A stretch of DNA of 64,000 nucleotides from an uncultured Pelagibacteraceae bacterium (GCA_902559305.1 CACEHK010000002.1:1-64000), one strand, 5' to 3'. Positions 1 through 9,568 are shown, numbered from the stretch's first letter. Notes: a model not told the origin generated them from the letters alone. Numbers and translations are program-made.

Positions 1-18
1 CTCAAGTTTAATTTTCAT
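1..18 (-). CDS. Possible first codons of moaD (partial)
   Basis: A leftward ATG lies at 16-18, two bases after the moaC stop codon, and opens a frame reading MKIKLE before the window ends. Its position directly downstream of moaA-moaC suggests another molybdopterin gene such as moaD or moaE. Only six codons are visible, so the identity is a guess from context. Confidence 0.3.
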
Positions 19-20
19 AA

Positions 21-566
21 TTAAAAAATATTTTCTAAAAATTTAGGAAGTCCATCTGGATTAGTCCACAACTCGCTCTTACCACCTTCTTTAATTAATA
101 ATTTAATATTATCAATTTTTAGATGTGGGTTTACAATTTTACTTAAGTCGTAAATAGTAATTAGTGCTGCATTAACTCCTATAATTGCTTCCATCTCTAC
201 ACCTGTTTTTGCAACTGCTGAAACAATACAAAATACTTCCAAAGAAGAATCTTCCTCGTGCATAATAATTTTGGTTGCAGTGTGATCTATTGGAAGAGGG
301 TGACATAAGGGAATTAATTCACTAGTTTTTTTTACACCCAAAACAGCCGAAACTTCAGCTAGAGTTACAGGGTCTCCCTTGGGCATTTCTTTATTTTTAA
401 TCATATTAAAAACTTCTTTACCAACATAAATTTTCCCTGATGCAAGAGCCCTTCTAAATGTTTCTTTTTTTGAGGAAACATCAACCATATTAAATGAATT
501 TTTTTTAAAAATTTCTTTTGCCCAATCTTTTAATTCATCTTGATTTACTATTTTTAATTTAGTCAA
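21..566 (-). CDS. moaC: Cyclic pyranopterin monophosphate synthase MoaC
   Basis: MoaC converts the cyclised GTP product made by MoaA into cyclic pyranopterin monophosphate, the second step of molybdenum cofactor synthesis, in the cytoplasm. The 181-residue protein carries the family motifs: MVDVSSK (27-33), IPLCHP (85-90), GVEMEA (122-127), the YDLSK segment (139-143) with the catalytic Asp/Lys pair, and GGKS (161-164). About 20 residues precede the MVDVS motif, slightly longer than usual. It starts immediately after the moaA stop codon with no spacer, so the two are surely co-transcribed leftward. Confidence 0.95.
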   Translation of the reverse strand: MTKLKIVNQDELKDWAKEIFKKNSFNMVDVSSKKETFRRALASGKIYVGKEVFNMIKNKEMPKGDPVTLAEVSAVLGVKKTSELIPLCHPLPIDHTATKIIMHEEDSSLEVFCIVSAVAKTGVEMEAIIGVNAALITIYDLSKIVNPHLKIDNIKLLIKEGGKSELWTNPDGLPKFLENIF

Positions 567-1553
567 TTATCCTCCTGTTTTAGATAAATTTTTGGTTGAA
601 CCCGTTTCTCCAAGCTCTAAATAATGTGATTCTTTTTTAAACTGCATTTGTTTTAATATAAGATCTTTTAGTTCTCTAAGTTGATCATCTTTTTGTAATA
701 AATGTCTTACACTTATTCCAGTATTTCCAAATAAGCAAAGCCTTAAATCTCCTCTAGATGTAATTCTTAAACGGTTACAACTTTTACAAAAATCTTTTGA
801 ATAAGGAGCAATTATTCCAAATTTACCTTTATACTCAGGGTTTATATAATTAAGAGAGGGACCGGCATCTTTTCCTAAAGTTTGGTAGATCCAATTATTT
901 TCGTTTAAATAATTCTTAAATATTTTGGATGAAGCATGATATTTTTTAAAATATTCTAAATTATCACCTGTTTGCATTAATTCTATATATCTAAAATCTA
1001 TTTTGTTATTTTGAATAAATTTTGACCATGTATCAAAATCTTTTTCTGATGTATTAATTCCATTAAGTAGAACAGCATTGATTTTAATATTTTCAAAACC
1101 TAGTTCTTGTAGATTTTTTATTCCCTCTAAAATTTCTGGCAACCTATCATGTCCAGTAACATTTTTAAAAGTTTCACGGTTAAGACTATCTATACTTATG
1201 TTTATACCATTTAAACCACTATCAACTAATAGTTTAGCTTTTTTATTTAGATGATAGCCATTTGTTGTAATTACAACTTTCTTTATTCCAGACTCAACTT
1301 TTAAAACTTTAATGATTTCAAAAAAATCTTTTCTGACAGTTGGCTCTCCACCAGTAATTCTGATTTTGCAAACTCCTAACTCAGAAAAACATTTGGCAAG
1401 ACGTTTTATTTCATCAAGATGAAGAAATTTTCTATTATCACTTTTATCGACTTGGTAGCCATTTGGTAAACAATAACCACATTTAAAATTACAAACATCT
1501 GTAACTGACATTCGAATATAGGGAAATGTTCTACCAAAACTATCTTTAAGCAT
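567..1553 (-). CDS. moaA: GTP 3',8-cyclase MoaA (radical SAM)
   Basis: MoaA is a radical-SAM enzyme that with MoaC turns GTP into the pterin precursor of the molybdenum cofactor. The radical SAM cluster motif CNFKCGYC is at residues 21-28 and is followed by a GGEPTVRKD glycine-rich SAM motif. A second [4Fe-4S] site lies in the C-terminal third (CKSCNRLR, then RLCLFG). The protein ends in the diagnostic Gly-Gly tail that reaches into the active site. Length (328) is normal. It is the first gene of the leftward moaA-moaC unit and is divergent from the dioxygenase at 1604, with a 50-bp spacer that must hold both promoters. Confidence 0.96.
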   Translation of the reverse strand: MLKDSFGRTFPYIRMSVTDVCNFKCGYCLPNGYQVDKSDNRKFLHLDEIKRLAKCFSELGVCKIRITGGEPTVRKDFFEIIKVLKVESGIKKVVITTNGYHLNKKAKLLVDSGLNGINISIDSLNRETFKNVTGHDRLPEILEGIKNLQELGFENIKINAVLLNGINTSEKDFDTWSKFIQNNKIDFRYIELMQTGDNLEYFKKYHASSKIFKNYLNENNWIYQTLGKDAGPSLNYINPEYKGKFGIIAPYSKDFCKSCNRLRITSRGDLRLCLFGNTGISVRHLLQKDDQLRELKDLILKQMQFKKESHYLELGETGSTKNLSKTGG

Positions 1554-1603
1554 TTTTATTTATTTTTTTTTAATTTAAGTTATCATAATTATTAAATTAT
1601 ATC

Positions 1604-2440
1604 ATGAGCAAAATCCTTACCAATGATGAGATAAATCAGTTCAAAAAAGATGGTGCTATATTCTTAAAAGGAAAATTTGATACTAGTTGGATTAAAAAAC
1701 TTCAGGCTGGAATAGAAAAAGATATAAAAAATCCAAGTCCAAGATTTAAATCTCATACTATGGAAAAAGGTGTTCCTGCTTATTTAGAGGATTATTGGAC
1801 TTGGCATTTAGTGCCTGAATTTAAAGATTTTGTATTTAATTCACCTTATGCAAAAATAGCATCAGAGTTAATGTCAGCAAAAAAAATAAATCTTGTGATG
1901 GATAATTGGTTTTTAAGAGAAGGTGGATCTCAATCTAAAACTCCTTTTCACCATGATGTAAGCTATTTTGATATGGAAGGGACAATGTGTGTACTTTGGT
2001 TACCACTTCAACCAAGTAAAAAAGATGAAGGTGTTGCTTGGGTTAAAGGATCTCATTTATGGAATAAACTTTTTTTAAGAGTCCTTTTTAAAGACGGACA
2101 TAAGATTGAAGGAAATGAATGTGTAATAAACGGTAAAAAATATGAAATACCTCCTGATATTTTAGGAAATAAAGAAAAGTATGAATTTTTAAATTGGGAT
2201 TGTGATTTAGGAGATTGTGTAATTTTTGATATGAGAACTCTCCATGGTGCTCTTAGTCCTAATATACCGGATAAAACATTAAGCCGTTATACTTTAAGGG
2301 TAGCAAAAGAGGATACAAAAATAAGTTATGTTGGAGATTGGACTAGTTATAATTATAGGAAAGCCATGCAAGAAGCTGGATATAAAAATGGAGACCCTCT
2401 TGGAGGCGAAATGTTTCCAACTTTATATGAAAATAATTAA
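1604..2440 (+). CDS. Phytanoyl-CoA dioxygenase (PhyH) family protein
   Basis: A 278-residue Fe(II)/2-oxoglutarate-dependent oxygenase of the PhyH family. The facial triad is visible: an HxD motif within TPFHHDVSYFD (His116, Asp118) and a distal His in the segment RTLHGALSPN near residue 215, followed by an Arg-containing strand (SRYTLRV) that would hold 2-oxoglutarate. There is no signal peptide, so it is cytoplasmic. Substrates in this family range from phytanoyl-CoA to small N- or P-containing compounds and cannot be read from sequence. It stands alone and ends at a shared hairpin terminator. Confidence 0.85.
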   Translation: MSKILTNDEINQFKKDGAIFLKGKFDTSWIKKLQAGIEKDIKNPSPRFKSHTMEKGVPAYLEDYWTWHLVPEFKDFVFNSPYAKIASELMSAKKINLVMDNWFLREGGSQSKTPFHHDVSYFDMEGTMCVLWLPLQPSKKDEGVAWVKGSHLWNKLFLRVLFKDGHKIEGNECVINGKKYEIPPDILGNKEKYEFLNWDCDLGDCVIFDMRTLHGALSPNIPDKTLSRYTLRVAKEDTKISYVGDWTSYNYRKAMQEAGYKNGDPLGGEMFPTLYENN

Positions 2441-2472
2441 CTTCTAGCCCTGAAGACTAGAAGTTAATTTTC
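2435..2472. terminator. Bidirectional terminator hairpin
   Basis: A perfect 13-bp stem (arms 2435-2447 and 2457-2469, sequence AATTAACTTCTAG and its complement) with a 9-nt loop sits between two convergent stop codons. The first arm overlaps the stop of the dioxygenase gene. T-rich sequence follows, as expected for an intrinsic terminator shared by both strands. Confidence 0.8.
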
Positions 2473-2479
2473 TAATAAT

Positions 2480-2803
2480 TTATCCCGCAGGTTTATAAAG
2501 ACCCATTGCTTTTCCAGCCATCTCAGCTGTTTTAGCCATATCCATTTCTTCTAATATAGTAAAATTGCTAATAGCACCTGAAGCTTCGACTGCTAATTTA
2601 ACCGCAGCCATTGATTCAAAGTCTTTACCGCTAACACATCCAACAAAATCATATGAACCTCTTGTTATCGAAAATGATTCCATTTTAGCATCTAATGCTG
2701 TTGCTAATGCATTTGCAGCAGCAGCTCGATCCTGCTTAGGATCTTTTATAAATCCTTTAAACGCTTGAGCAGTGTAGTTTCCGATTATATAATATTTAGC
2801 CAT
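2480..2803 (-). CDS. GYD domain protein
   Basis: A 107-residue protein matching the GYD family, small dimeric alpha/beta-barrel proteins of unknown function. Typical features are the N-terminal IIGNYTAQAFKGF strand, the DRAAAANAL helix, and the SFSITRGSYDFVG segment that contains the Gly-x-Tyr-Asp signature. A ribosome-binding AGGAG lies just upstream on the minus strand (AAGAAAGGAGAG). It is monocistronic, divergent from the aldehyde dehydrogenase and convergent with the PhyH gene. No enzymatic activity can be inferred. Confidence 0.8.
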   Translation of the reverse strand: MAKYYIIGNYTAQAFKGFIKDPKQDRAAAANALATALDAKMESFSITRGSYDFVGCVSGKDFESMAAVKLAVEASGAISNFTILEEMDMAKTAEMAGKAMGLYKPAG

Positions 2804-2908
2804 AATACTCTCCTTTCTTAAACATTTTAAAATAACATTATTGCAAAAATGTTATAATGAGTAAATTGCATAGTAGACACAACCTAAAGTAATGTTAAAT
2901 TGTAAATT

Positions 2909-4351
2909 ATGTATGAAAAATTTGGACAATTTATTAATGGAAAATGGCAACAATCTTCAGATAAATCAACTTATGAAGTTATAAATCCAGCGAATGAAGA
3001 AGTTTTAGGAAAAGCATCTAAAGCAACACCAGAGGATGTAAATCTTGCGCTAAAATCTGCTCAAAAAGGTTTAGAAGTTTGGAAACAAACACCGCCTTGG
3101 CAAAGATCATATATTATAAGAAAAATAGCGGACAAGATGAGAGAAAAAAAAGATGTTTTAGCAAAATGGATGACATTAGAAGTAGGTAAACCATTTGCAG
3201 AAGCAAAAGGTGAAGTTGGTGGAGCAGCAGATATTTTTGAATGGAATGCAGAAGAAACAAAAAGAATTTATGGACAAACTGTTGAGAGCAGATTTGTAGA
3301 TACAAGAGTTCACGTTTATTATCAGCCAGTAGGTGTTGTAGCAGCTTTAACACCTTGGAACTTTCCATTAGTTTTATCTTCAAGAAAAATTTCAACAGCT
3401 TTAGCAGCTGGTTGTTCTGTAATAGTAAAACCCGATGTTATAACACCCGGAATAGTTATGGAATTGGTTGATATTTGTAGAGAGTGTGGAGTTCCCCCTG
3501 GTGTAGTAAATTTATTATCTGGTGATCCACCAAGCATTGCACAGCAACTAATTTCATCGGATATTATCAAAAAAATTTCAATAACAGGATCAACTAGAGT
3601 AGGCAAACTAATTCTTAAACAAGCTGCCGATAAAGTTCAAAGAGTAACTATGGAATTAAGTGGTCATTCGCCATTTATAGTTTTTGATGATGCTGATATT
3701 CAAAAAGCAACTGATATGGCAATTTCTGCAAAATTCAGAAATAATGGTCAAGTTTGTATTTCACCTAACAGATTTTATATCCAGGAAAATAAAAAAGATG
3801 AGTTTGTCAGTCTATTTGTTGAGAAAACAAAAAAATTAAAAATAGGTGATGGAATGGATCCTAATGTTCAACTTGGACCTTTAACTACTAAAAAAAGATT
3901 AAATGAGGTTGAGGCATTAGTAGAAACAACAAAAAAGGAAGGTGCAAAAATTTTGTTAGGTGGGAAAAGACCTGCTGGTTTTAATAAAGGTTTTTACTAT
4001 GAGCCAACAATTTTTGATAATGTAAAAGATGAATTTACCATTATGAAAGTTGAGCCATTTGGACCGCTTGTTCCAATGTTATCATTTAAATCATTTGATG
4101 AAGTAATTAAAAGAGCAAATAATAATGATTTAGGTCTTTGTAGTTATATATGTACAAATTCAATGGAAAAAGCTCACAGAGCATCAGAATTAATGGAAAC
4201 AGGTACTGTTGCTGTTAACACTCCTTTAGTAGCCATTGCAGAAGCTCCATTTGGAGGAATAAAGCAAACTGGCTACGGAAGAGAAGGCGGATCTATGGCT
4301 ATAAAAGATTATTTAAATATTAAATATACCCATTTAGGCATTAAAGGTTAA
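2909..4351 (+). CDS. NAD(P)-dependent aldehyde dehydrogenase
   Basis: A full-length (480 residues) aldehyde dehydrogenase oxidising an aldehyde to its acid with NAD(P). The catalytic Cys is in the motif NNGQVCISPN, the general-base Glu in TMELSGHSPF, and the substrate/cofactor Asn in TPWNFPL. It is closest in style to the succinate-semialdehyde/lactaldehyde/glycolaldehyde group, with a C-terminal GYGREGG segment. It converges on the sugar-acid dehydratase gene three bases away. Lactaldehyde or a related product of sugar-acid breakdown is a reasonable guess for substrate, but the sequence does not settle this. Confidence 0.9.
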   Translation: MYEKFGQFINGKWQQSSDKSTYEVINPANEEVLGKASKATPEDVNLALKSAQKGLEVWKQTPPWQRSYIIRKIADKMREKKDVLAKWMTLEVGKPFAEAKGEVGGAADIFEWNAEETKRIYGQTVESRFVDTRVHVYYQPVGVVAALTPWNFPLVLSSRKISTALAAGCSVIVKPDVITPGIVMELVDICRECGVPPGVVNLLSGDPPSIAQQLISSDIIKKISITGSTRVGKLILKQAADKVQRVTMELSGHSPFIVFDDADIQKATDMAISAKFRNNGQVCISPNRFYIQENKKDEFVSLFVEKTKKLKIGDGMDPNVQLGPLTTKKRLNEVEALVETTKKEGAKILLGGKRPAGFNKGFYYEPTIFDNVKDEFTIMKVEPFGPLVPMLSFKSFDEVIKRANNNDLGLCSYICTNSMEKAHRASELMETGTVAVNTPLVAIAEAPFGGIKQTGYGREGGSMAIKDYLNIKYTHLGIKG

Positions 4352-4354
4352 AAA

Positions 4355-5530
4355 TTAAGTAACAATTTTAAAGTCTGATTTATATTTTTCATTTAAAGAT
4401 ATTCCCAATCCAGGAGTATTATTGTCAAGATTTATAAAACCATTTTTTGGTTCAGGTTCGCCTTTAAATAAATAATAAAATAATTCATTTCCTATCTCAA
4501 CCTGATGGACAGGAAAGAATTCTGAAAAAGGACAATTATTACTTGCCATTGTTAAATGATAGTTGTGCATTTGTCCTGCATGAGGAATAACAGAAACATT
4601 ATATTTTTCTGCCAATGAATTTATTTTATGACCTGCTGTTATTCCACCTACGCGATTTGCATCGTACTGGATATAACTTAAAGCTTTTAGATCTAATAAA
4701 TGTTTGAAACCTAAAAAACTAAATTCATGTTCTCCTCCAGCTATTGGGATATCTCCCAAAGCATTTAGCTCTACATAACCAGATATATCGTCAGGTATCA
4801 CAGGTTCCTCCAACCATTTTGGCTTAAACTTTACTAATTCTGGAATTATTTTTTTTGAATATTCTAAATCCCATCCCATATAAGCTTCAAGCATTAAATC
4901 ATTTTCGTAACCGACCACTTCTCTCACAGCATCAACTAGTTTAACATTATTTTTAATTCCATCAGATCCATCTTTAGGTCCCCAGCCAAAACGCATCTTA
5001 AACATTTTAAATCCTTCTTTTAAGTATTTTTCTGCTTCTAACTGAAGATCTTTAATAGGCTGACTATATAATTTTGAAGCATAAACTGGAATTTTGTCTT
5101 TTGTTCTTCCTCCGAGAAGTTCAAAAACTGGTTTATTTTTTATTTTACCCATTAGGTCCCATATACCAAGATCTATTGCTGAAATTCCTATCATACCAAT
5201 TCCTTTTCTTCCCCAAGCCATAGTACTTCTATACATTTTTTCCCAAAGGTATTCATAATCAAATGGATCTTCACCAATTACCAAATCCTTCAAATAACAA
5301 TCTATTGCTTTTTTGGTAACTTCAGGTGCAAGAGCAGCATTTCCCAAACCTACCGCTCCATCATCTGCTATAACTTCACAGACTAACCATTCATGAAATC
5401 TAAATGATTTCATCTTGTCACCTTTTTCCCTAAGTAAATCAGTTGGATTTGTACAAAAGTTTTGCGATGGAGGAACTATTTCTCCAGTCCATTTATAAAT
5501 TGTAGTTTTAATATCTTTTATTTTAGTCAT
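4355..5530 (-). CDS. Enolase-superfamily dehydratase, L-rhamnonate-dehydratase-like
   Basis: A 391-residue mandelate racemase/muconate lactonizing enzyme family protein, expected to remove water from an acid sugar to give a 2-keto-3-deoxy acid. The barrel holds the [11 protein letters not shown] strand, metal-binding acids in [19 protein letters not shown] and GGEHEFS, and a catalytic His in [12 protein letters not shown]. The GPKDG...DLMLEA...EEP spacing resembles L-rhamnonate dehydratase more than galactonate or tartronate dehydratases. Its start overlaps the PdxA-like gene end by 8 bp, so the two are translationally coupled. Subfamily assignment is from memory of motifs. Confidence 0.8.
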   Translation of the reverse strand: MTKIKDIKTTIYKWTGEIVPPSQNFCTNPTDLLREKGDKMKSFRFHEWLVCEVIADDGAVGLGNAALAPEVTKKAIDCYLKDLVIGEDPFDYEYLWEKMYRSTMAWGRKGIGMIGISAIDLGIWDLMGKIKNKPVFELLGGRTKDKIPVYASKLYSQPIKDLQLEAEKYLKEGFKMFKMRFGWGPKDGSDGIKNNVKLVDAVREVVGYENDLMLEAYMGWDLEYSKKIIPELVKFKPKWLEEPVIPDDISGYVELNALGDIPIAGGEHEFSFLGFKHLLDLKALSYIQYDANRVGGITAGHKINSLAEKYNVSVIPHAGQMHNYHLTMASNNCPFSEFFPVHQVEIGNELFYYLFKGEPEPKNGFINLDNNTPGLGISLNEKYKSDFKIVT

Positions 5531-6524
5531 GTTTATATTTATTTTGAGCCATTGTTAAAGCAATTTTAAAAGATTGTAATGTAGGTTCTAAATTCGCAAG
5601 ATTTTTACCAGCTATATCAAAAGCAGTTCCATGTGCAGGTGTTGTAATTGGAATTGGAAGCCCTCCTTGAACAGTTACACCTCTATCAAAACCAAAAGCT
5701 TTAAGACCTGATTGAAGTGCATCGTGATACATTCCTACAATACAGTCGTGATTTTTATTTTTAAAAGCTGTTATAAAGGATGTGTCGCACGGCAATGGTC
5801 CATCAGCATTGATTCCTAATTTTTTAACTTCTTCAATTGCTGGTATTATTTCATCTTTTTCTTCAGTACCAAATTCAGCGTGAGGGTTAAGTGCCTGTAC
5901 AGCAACTCTAGGTTTTTTAACACCATTTAATATCAACGCATCATTAATCAATTTTATTGGTTTAATAATATTTTCTTTTTTGATATGAGAAGGAACTTCT
6001 GATATCGGCATGTGAGAAGTAACTCTAGCTGTCCAAAAGTTATCTACAACATTAAATTCACAAAAATAATTTTTTACATTAAGTCTCTCTGCCATTAAAT
6101 GAAGTTCATCAGAAAACTTATTTCCTGCAAGCTTCATACTAGTTTTGTTAAATGGGCCAAAATTTATTGCATCTATTTTATTTTCTTTAGCAAGATCTAA
6201 AGCTAAATTGAGAGCTTCTAAAACACTTTCGCCAGATTCTTTTGAACATTCTGCAACTTTGTAATTATGATTTTTACCTTTCGAAAGATCCAAAAAATAT
6301 TTTTTTCCAGTTTTAAAATCAATTTGATCAAATTTTTCTACAAATTCTAAATTATGGGATTTACCAGAAATTTTATTTCCACTTTCTAAAATATTCTTTT
6401 CACCTATTACTACTATATTTACCTGGCTAACTATTTCTTCAGACAATAATTTAGATATCAATTCAGGTCCAATTCCTGAAGGATCACCTAATAAGACTGC
6501 TATATTAATTTTGCTTTTTGCCAT
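5523..6524 (-). CDS. PdxA-family dehydrogenase
   Basis: A 333-residue member of the PdxA family, NAD-dependent decarboxylating dehydrogenases acting on 4-phosphohydroxy-L-threonine (vitamin B6 synthesis) or on 4-phospho-erythronate/threonate (PdxA2). Metal-ligand histidines are seen in [22 protein letters not shown] and [10 protein letters not shown], followed by [12 protein letters not shown] and [12 protein letters not shown]. The usual NPHAGEGG sequence reads NPHAEFG here. The gene is the first of a leftward pair with the sugar-acid dehydratase, which argues for a catabolic PdxA2-like role, but no DUF1537-type kinase is nearby. A B6 role cannot be excluded. Confidence 0.75.
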   Translation of the reverse strand: MAKSKINIAVLLGDPSGIGPELISKLLSEEIVSQVNIVVIGEKNILESGNKISGKSHNLEFVEKFDQIDFKTGKKYFLDLSKGKNHNYKVAECSKESGESVLEALNLALDLAKENKIDAINFGPFNKTSMKLAGNKFSDELHLMAERLNVKNYFCEFNVVDNFWTARVTSHMPISEVPSHIKKENIIKPIKLINDALILNGVKKPRVAVQALNPHAEFGTEEKDEIIPAIEEVKKLGINADGPLPCDTSFITAFKNKNHDCIVGMYHDALQSGLKAFGFDRGVTVQGGLPIPITTPAHGTAFDIAGKNLANLEPTLQSFKIALTMAQNKYKHD

Positions 6525-6593
6525 TTTTTTACTTAAAGTTTGTAACAGATTATGTTTAAATATTTAAATATAAATTAACAAAAGAGGGAAATA

Positions 6594-7568
6594 ATGAAAA
6601 AAACTTTTAAAGTTTTATTAGGAGCAGCAGTATTAGTTACTGAAGTTTTCGCTTTAGCTTTACCGATTTTAACTACATCAGTCAAAGCTGACGGGCACCC
6701 TATTCAAGCGATTACACATGCTGGTTTTGGTGGTGGTACTGATGTTACTACAAGAATGATGCTTTTAAGAACTAGAAGATATCTTAAGCAAGATATGCAA
6801 TTAGTAAATAAAAAAGGTGGTGGTGGTGCAGCATCTATGGATTATATGATGACATTACCAGCTGATGGTCAACACACTTTGACTTGGACAACAGGTCATG
6901 CTGTTTCAATGGCACTTGGAAAAACAGATGTTAAGTTAAGTGACATGCAACCTTTAGCAAGAGGAACAGATGATCCTCAATTGTTTGTAGTTAATTGTAA
7001 AAATGATATCAAAGATGCTAAGAAATTTATTAGCGCACAAAAATCAAAATCACTTAAATACGGAACAACTCACGTTGGTGGTATTGATGATGTAAGTGCA
7101 ATTGCTTTTACTAAAAAAGGTAAATTGACTGATCCAACAATTGTAGCTTACAAAGGTGTAGCACCAATTAAAACAAATCTAATCAAAGGTGATATAGATG
7201 TAGGTGTTTTAAATTTAGGTGAAGCAGTTACCGAAATAGAAGATGGAACATTATGTGTTGCAGTTGTTCTAGCTAACAAAAGAATGGATAAATTGAGCAA
7301 TGTTCCAACAGCGACTGAGCTTGGTATTCCAGTTGTTCTTTCAACAGTTAGAGGTTTTGTAACAAGAAAAGGTGTACCTGCAGATAGAAAGAAACAATTA
7401 GAAGATGCTATGATTAAAGCTATGGAACATAAATACTTCCAAAGTTTTTTAACTGACATCGGACTTGATTCATCTAGTGTTGTTGGTGCTGACGAGTGGG
7501 GCAAACAAATGGAAGTCATGTTAGCCGAAATGACAGCTCAACTTAAAGCTTTAGGTTACATTAAGTAA
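6594..7568 (+). CDS. tctC: Tripartite tricarboxylate transporter substrate-binding protein (TctC/Bug)
   Basis: A 324-residue periplasmic binding protein of the Bug/TctC family. A Sec signal peptide occupies about residues 1-33 (basic MKKTFK, a hydrophobic stretch, then VKADGHP). The mature protein has the GGGTDVTTRM anion-binding loop near the N-terminus and a VNKKGGGGAASMDYM segment typical of the family. An AGAGGGAAA ribosome site precedes the ATG. It heads tctC-tctB-tctA-SDR-hydrolase, so the imported substrate is probably a sugar acid handled by the neighbouring enzymes. A strong hairpin follows its stop. Confidence 0.9.
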   Translation: MKKTFKVLLGAAVLVTEVFALALPILTTSVKADGHPIQAITHAGFGGGTDVTTRMMLLRTRRYLKQDMQLVNKKGGGGAASMDYMMTLPADGQHTLTWTTGHAVSMALGKTDVKLSDMQPLARGTDDPQLFVVNCKNDIKDAKKFISAQKSKSLKYGTTHVGGIDDVSAIAFTKKGKLTDPTIVAYKGVAPIKTNLIKGDIDVGVLNLGEAVTEIEDGTLCVAVVLANKRMDKLSNVPTATELGIPVVLSTVRGFVTRKGVPADRKKQLEDAMIKAMEHKYFQSFLTDIGLDSSSVVGADEWGKQMEVMLAEMTAQLKALGYIK

Positions 7569-7590
7569 TTATACTTCGTACATTTTTTAA

Positions 7591-8100
7591 ATGAATAATG
7601 TACAATCAAAAAAAAGGGCAAACCAAAAAAGTTTGCCCTTTTTTGTTAGAGATGCTTTTAGAGTTTGTTTTGTAATAATTTTTATTTCTATAATTTTACT
7701 AATTTCAACATTTTCATTTGATATAGTTCCTCCAATTTTAAATAGAGGAATTCAACCTGTTACGTTTCCAAAGGGATTGTTAATATTAATAATATCACTC
7801 ACGTTAATTGTTTATTATTTATCCTTAAAAAATCCATGGAAAATAGAAAAAAAATTACCAAAACCTTTTTTTATAACACTCTTAAACTTTGTTTTATTTG
7901 TCATAATTTCAAAATTTTTAGATTTCTTTTTAGCAATTTCAGTTTTATCAGTATTAGTTTCTTATTTTTGGGGAGAAAGAAGAATTTTATACTTAATAAT
8001 GGTAAGTATAATTTTTCCAATAATAGTATTTATTTTTTTTGAAACAATATTAGGCTTAAGATTTCCGCCAGGAATAATTACAAATTTATATTATTATTAA
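7591..8100 (+). CDS. tctB: Tripartite tricarboxylate transporter small membrane subunit (TctB)
   Basis: A 169-residue integral membrane protein with four predicted hydrophobic segments, in the TctB position between the binding protein and the large permease. It forms the membrane complex with TctA for secondary, ion-driven uptake. The start is uncertain: the ATG at 7591 has no ribosome site and the first 18 codons contain an intrinsic-terminator-like hairpin (7610-7644), giving an odd Lys/Asn-rich N-terminus. A TTG at 7633 or another start after the hairpin is possible. Its stop is two bases before the tctA ATG. Confidence 0.85.
   Translation: MNNVQSKKRANQKSLPFFVRDAFRVCFVIIFISIILLISTFSFDIVPPILNRGIQPVTFPKGLLILIISLTLIVYYLSLKNPWKIEKKLPKPFFITLLNFVLFVIISKFLDFFLAISVLSVLVSYFWGERRILYLIMVSIIFPIIVFIFFETILGLRFPPGIITNLYYY
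7610..7644 (+). terminator. Terminator/attenuator hairpin after tctC
   Basis: A perfect stem with GC-rich core GGGCAAAC (7616-7623), a 7-nt loop, and GTTTGCCC (7631-7638), extended by six A-T pairs and followed directly by a T run (7639-7644). This is a textbook intrinsic terminator pointing rightward. It lies 42 bp past the tctC stop and inside the annotated 5' end of tctB, so it probably reduces read-through from tctC to tctBA. Confidence 0.85.
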
Positions 8101-8101
8101 T

Positions 8102-9568
8102 ATGGAAAATTTATCATTAATGTTGGCACCTTTATTTAGTTCTAAATTATTGATAGTTTTATTTTTTGGAACTCTATTTGGCTTAATTCTTGGAGTATTA
8201 CCTGGTCTTGGACCAACTACTGGTGGTGCATTAATTTTACCATTTACAATGACCTTGGATCCTTTATCTGCAATTGTTCTTTTAACTACAATATATTGTG
8301 CAGGTACTTATGGAGGAGCTATAACAGCAGTTTTAATTAATACACCAGGAACACCAGCTGCAGCAGCAACTTGTTTAGATGGATATCCACTAGCTCAAAA
8401 AGGTGAGGCCGGTAGAGCTTTAGGCATGGCAACAGTTTCTAGCGTTGTTGGTGGTATTTTTAGTGTGATAGTATTAGTTTTTTTTGCACCATTTCTAGCA
8501 AAACTAGCTTATGAATTTGGACAACCAGAATATTTTGCATTAGCTATATTTGGTTTAACTATGCTTGCATCTATTGGAGATGGTAGTCCAATAAAAAATT
8601 TAATAGCTGGAGCCTTTGGAATATTAATTTCTACTATTGGAAAAGATTTTATGACATCTATAGACAGATTCACTTATGGAATTAATGAATTGTCAGAAGG
8701 CATTGGTTTCATTCCTGTAGTAGTTGGTTTGTTCGCAATGAGTGAGATGTTAATACAATCTACTTTATTAAATCAAATATTTAAAAGGGTGGCACTTAAG
8801 GCAGTTAAATTACCAACATTAAAAGATTATAAATCAACTTGGAAAACAATTTTAAGATCATCAGGTATTGGATCATTTATTGGAGTTTTGCCAGCAGAAG
8901 GTGGTACAGTTGCCTCTTTAATAGGATATTCTGAGGCAAAAAGATGGTCCAAAAAACCCGATGAGTTTGGCAAAGGGTCAATAGAAGGAATAGCTGGTGC
9001 AGAAGCGGCCAACAATGCTGCCACTGGTGGTGCAATGGTACCAACACTTGCTTTAGGAATTCCTGGAAGTGCTACTACAGCAGTAATATTAACAGGATTA
9101 ATTATTCATGGAGTTCGACCAGGTCCTGATCTTTTTAGAGAACAGCCTGAATTTCTTTATGGAATATTTGGTGCAATGTTGATTGCTAACATTATGTTTT
9201 TTATTCTAGGTTTTTTTGGAGCAAAAATTTTTGCAAGAATTACATTAGTTCCAAATAAACTTTTATGGCCAATGATATTTGCAGTATCTGTTTGTGGAAC
9301 TTATTCATTAAGTCAGTCCATGTTAGATGTATGGATAATGCTTTTATTTGGAGCAATAGGTTTTTTTATGAGAAGATACGGTTTTTCTGTTGTACCAGTG
9401 ATTATTGGTTTAATTTTAGGCGAATTAGTTGAAGGCACATTAAGGCAATCAATTGTTATTTTTGATGGAAACTGGTTATTATTTTTAACACGGCCAATAG
9501 CGTTAACATTTTTTATTTTATCTTTAATTGCATTAATTTTTCCTTTATTAAAGAAAAAAAGAAAATAA
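8102..9568 (+). CDS. tctA: Tripartite tricarboxylate transporter large permease (TctA)
   Basis: The 488-residue large membrane subunit of a TTT transporter, with about 11-12 hydrophobic helices. Conserved family loops are visible: GLILGVLPGLGPTTGGAL near the N-terminus, INTPGTPAAAATCLDGYPL around residue 80, and a second repeat containing ALGIPGSATTAVILTGLI near residue 315, reflecting the internal duplication of the family. It couples binding-protein-delivered substrate to ion flux. Its stop overlaps the ATG of the next gene by one base, tying transport to the downstream catabolic enzymes. Confidence 0.95.
   Translation: MENLSLMLAPLFSSKLLIVLFFGTLFGLILGVLPGLGPTTGGALILPFTMTLDPLSAIVLLTTIYCAGTYGGAITAVLINTPGTPAAAATCLDGYPLAQKGEAGRALGMATVSSVVGGIFSVIVLVFFAPFLAKLAYEFGQPEYFALAIFGLTMLASIGDGSPIKNLIAGAFGILISTIGKDFMTSIDRFTYGINELSEGIGFIPVVVGLFAMSEMLIQSTLLNQIFKRVALKAVKLPTLKDYKSTWKTILRSSGIGSFIGVLPAEGGTVASLIGYSEAKRWSKKPDEFGKGSIEGIAGAEAANNAATGGAMVPTLALGIPGSATTAVILTGLIIHGVRPGPDLFREQPEFLYGIFGAMLIANIMFFILGFFGAKIFARITLVPNKLLWPMIFAVSVCGTYSLSQSMLDVWIMLLFGAIGFFMRRYGFSVVPVIIGLILGELVEGTLRQSIVIFDGNWLLFLTRPIALTFFILSLIALIFPLLKKKRK

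Noticed and set aside
3322..3606. 94-codon frame opposite the aldehyde dehydrogenase
   Set aside because: Wholly antisense to a conserved catalytic region; no ribosome site or family features.
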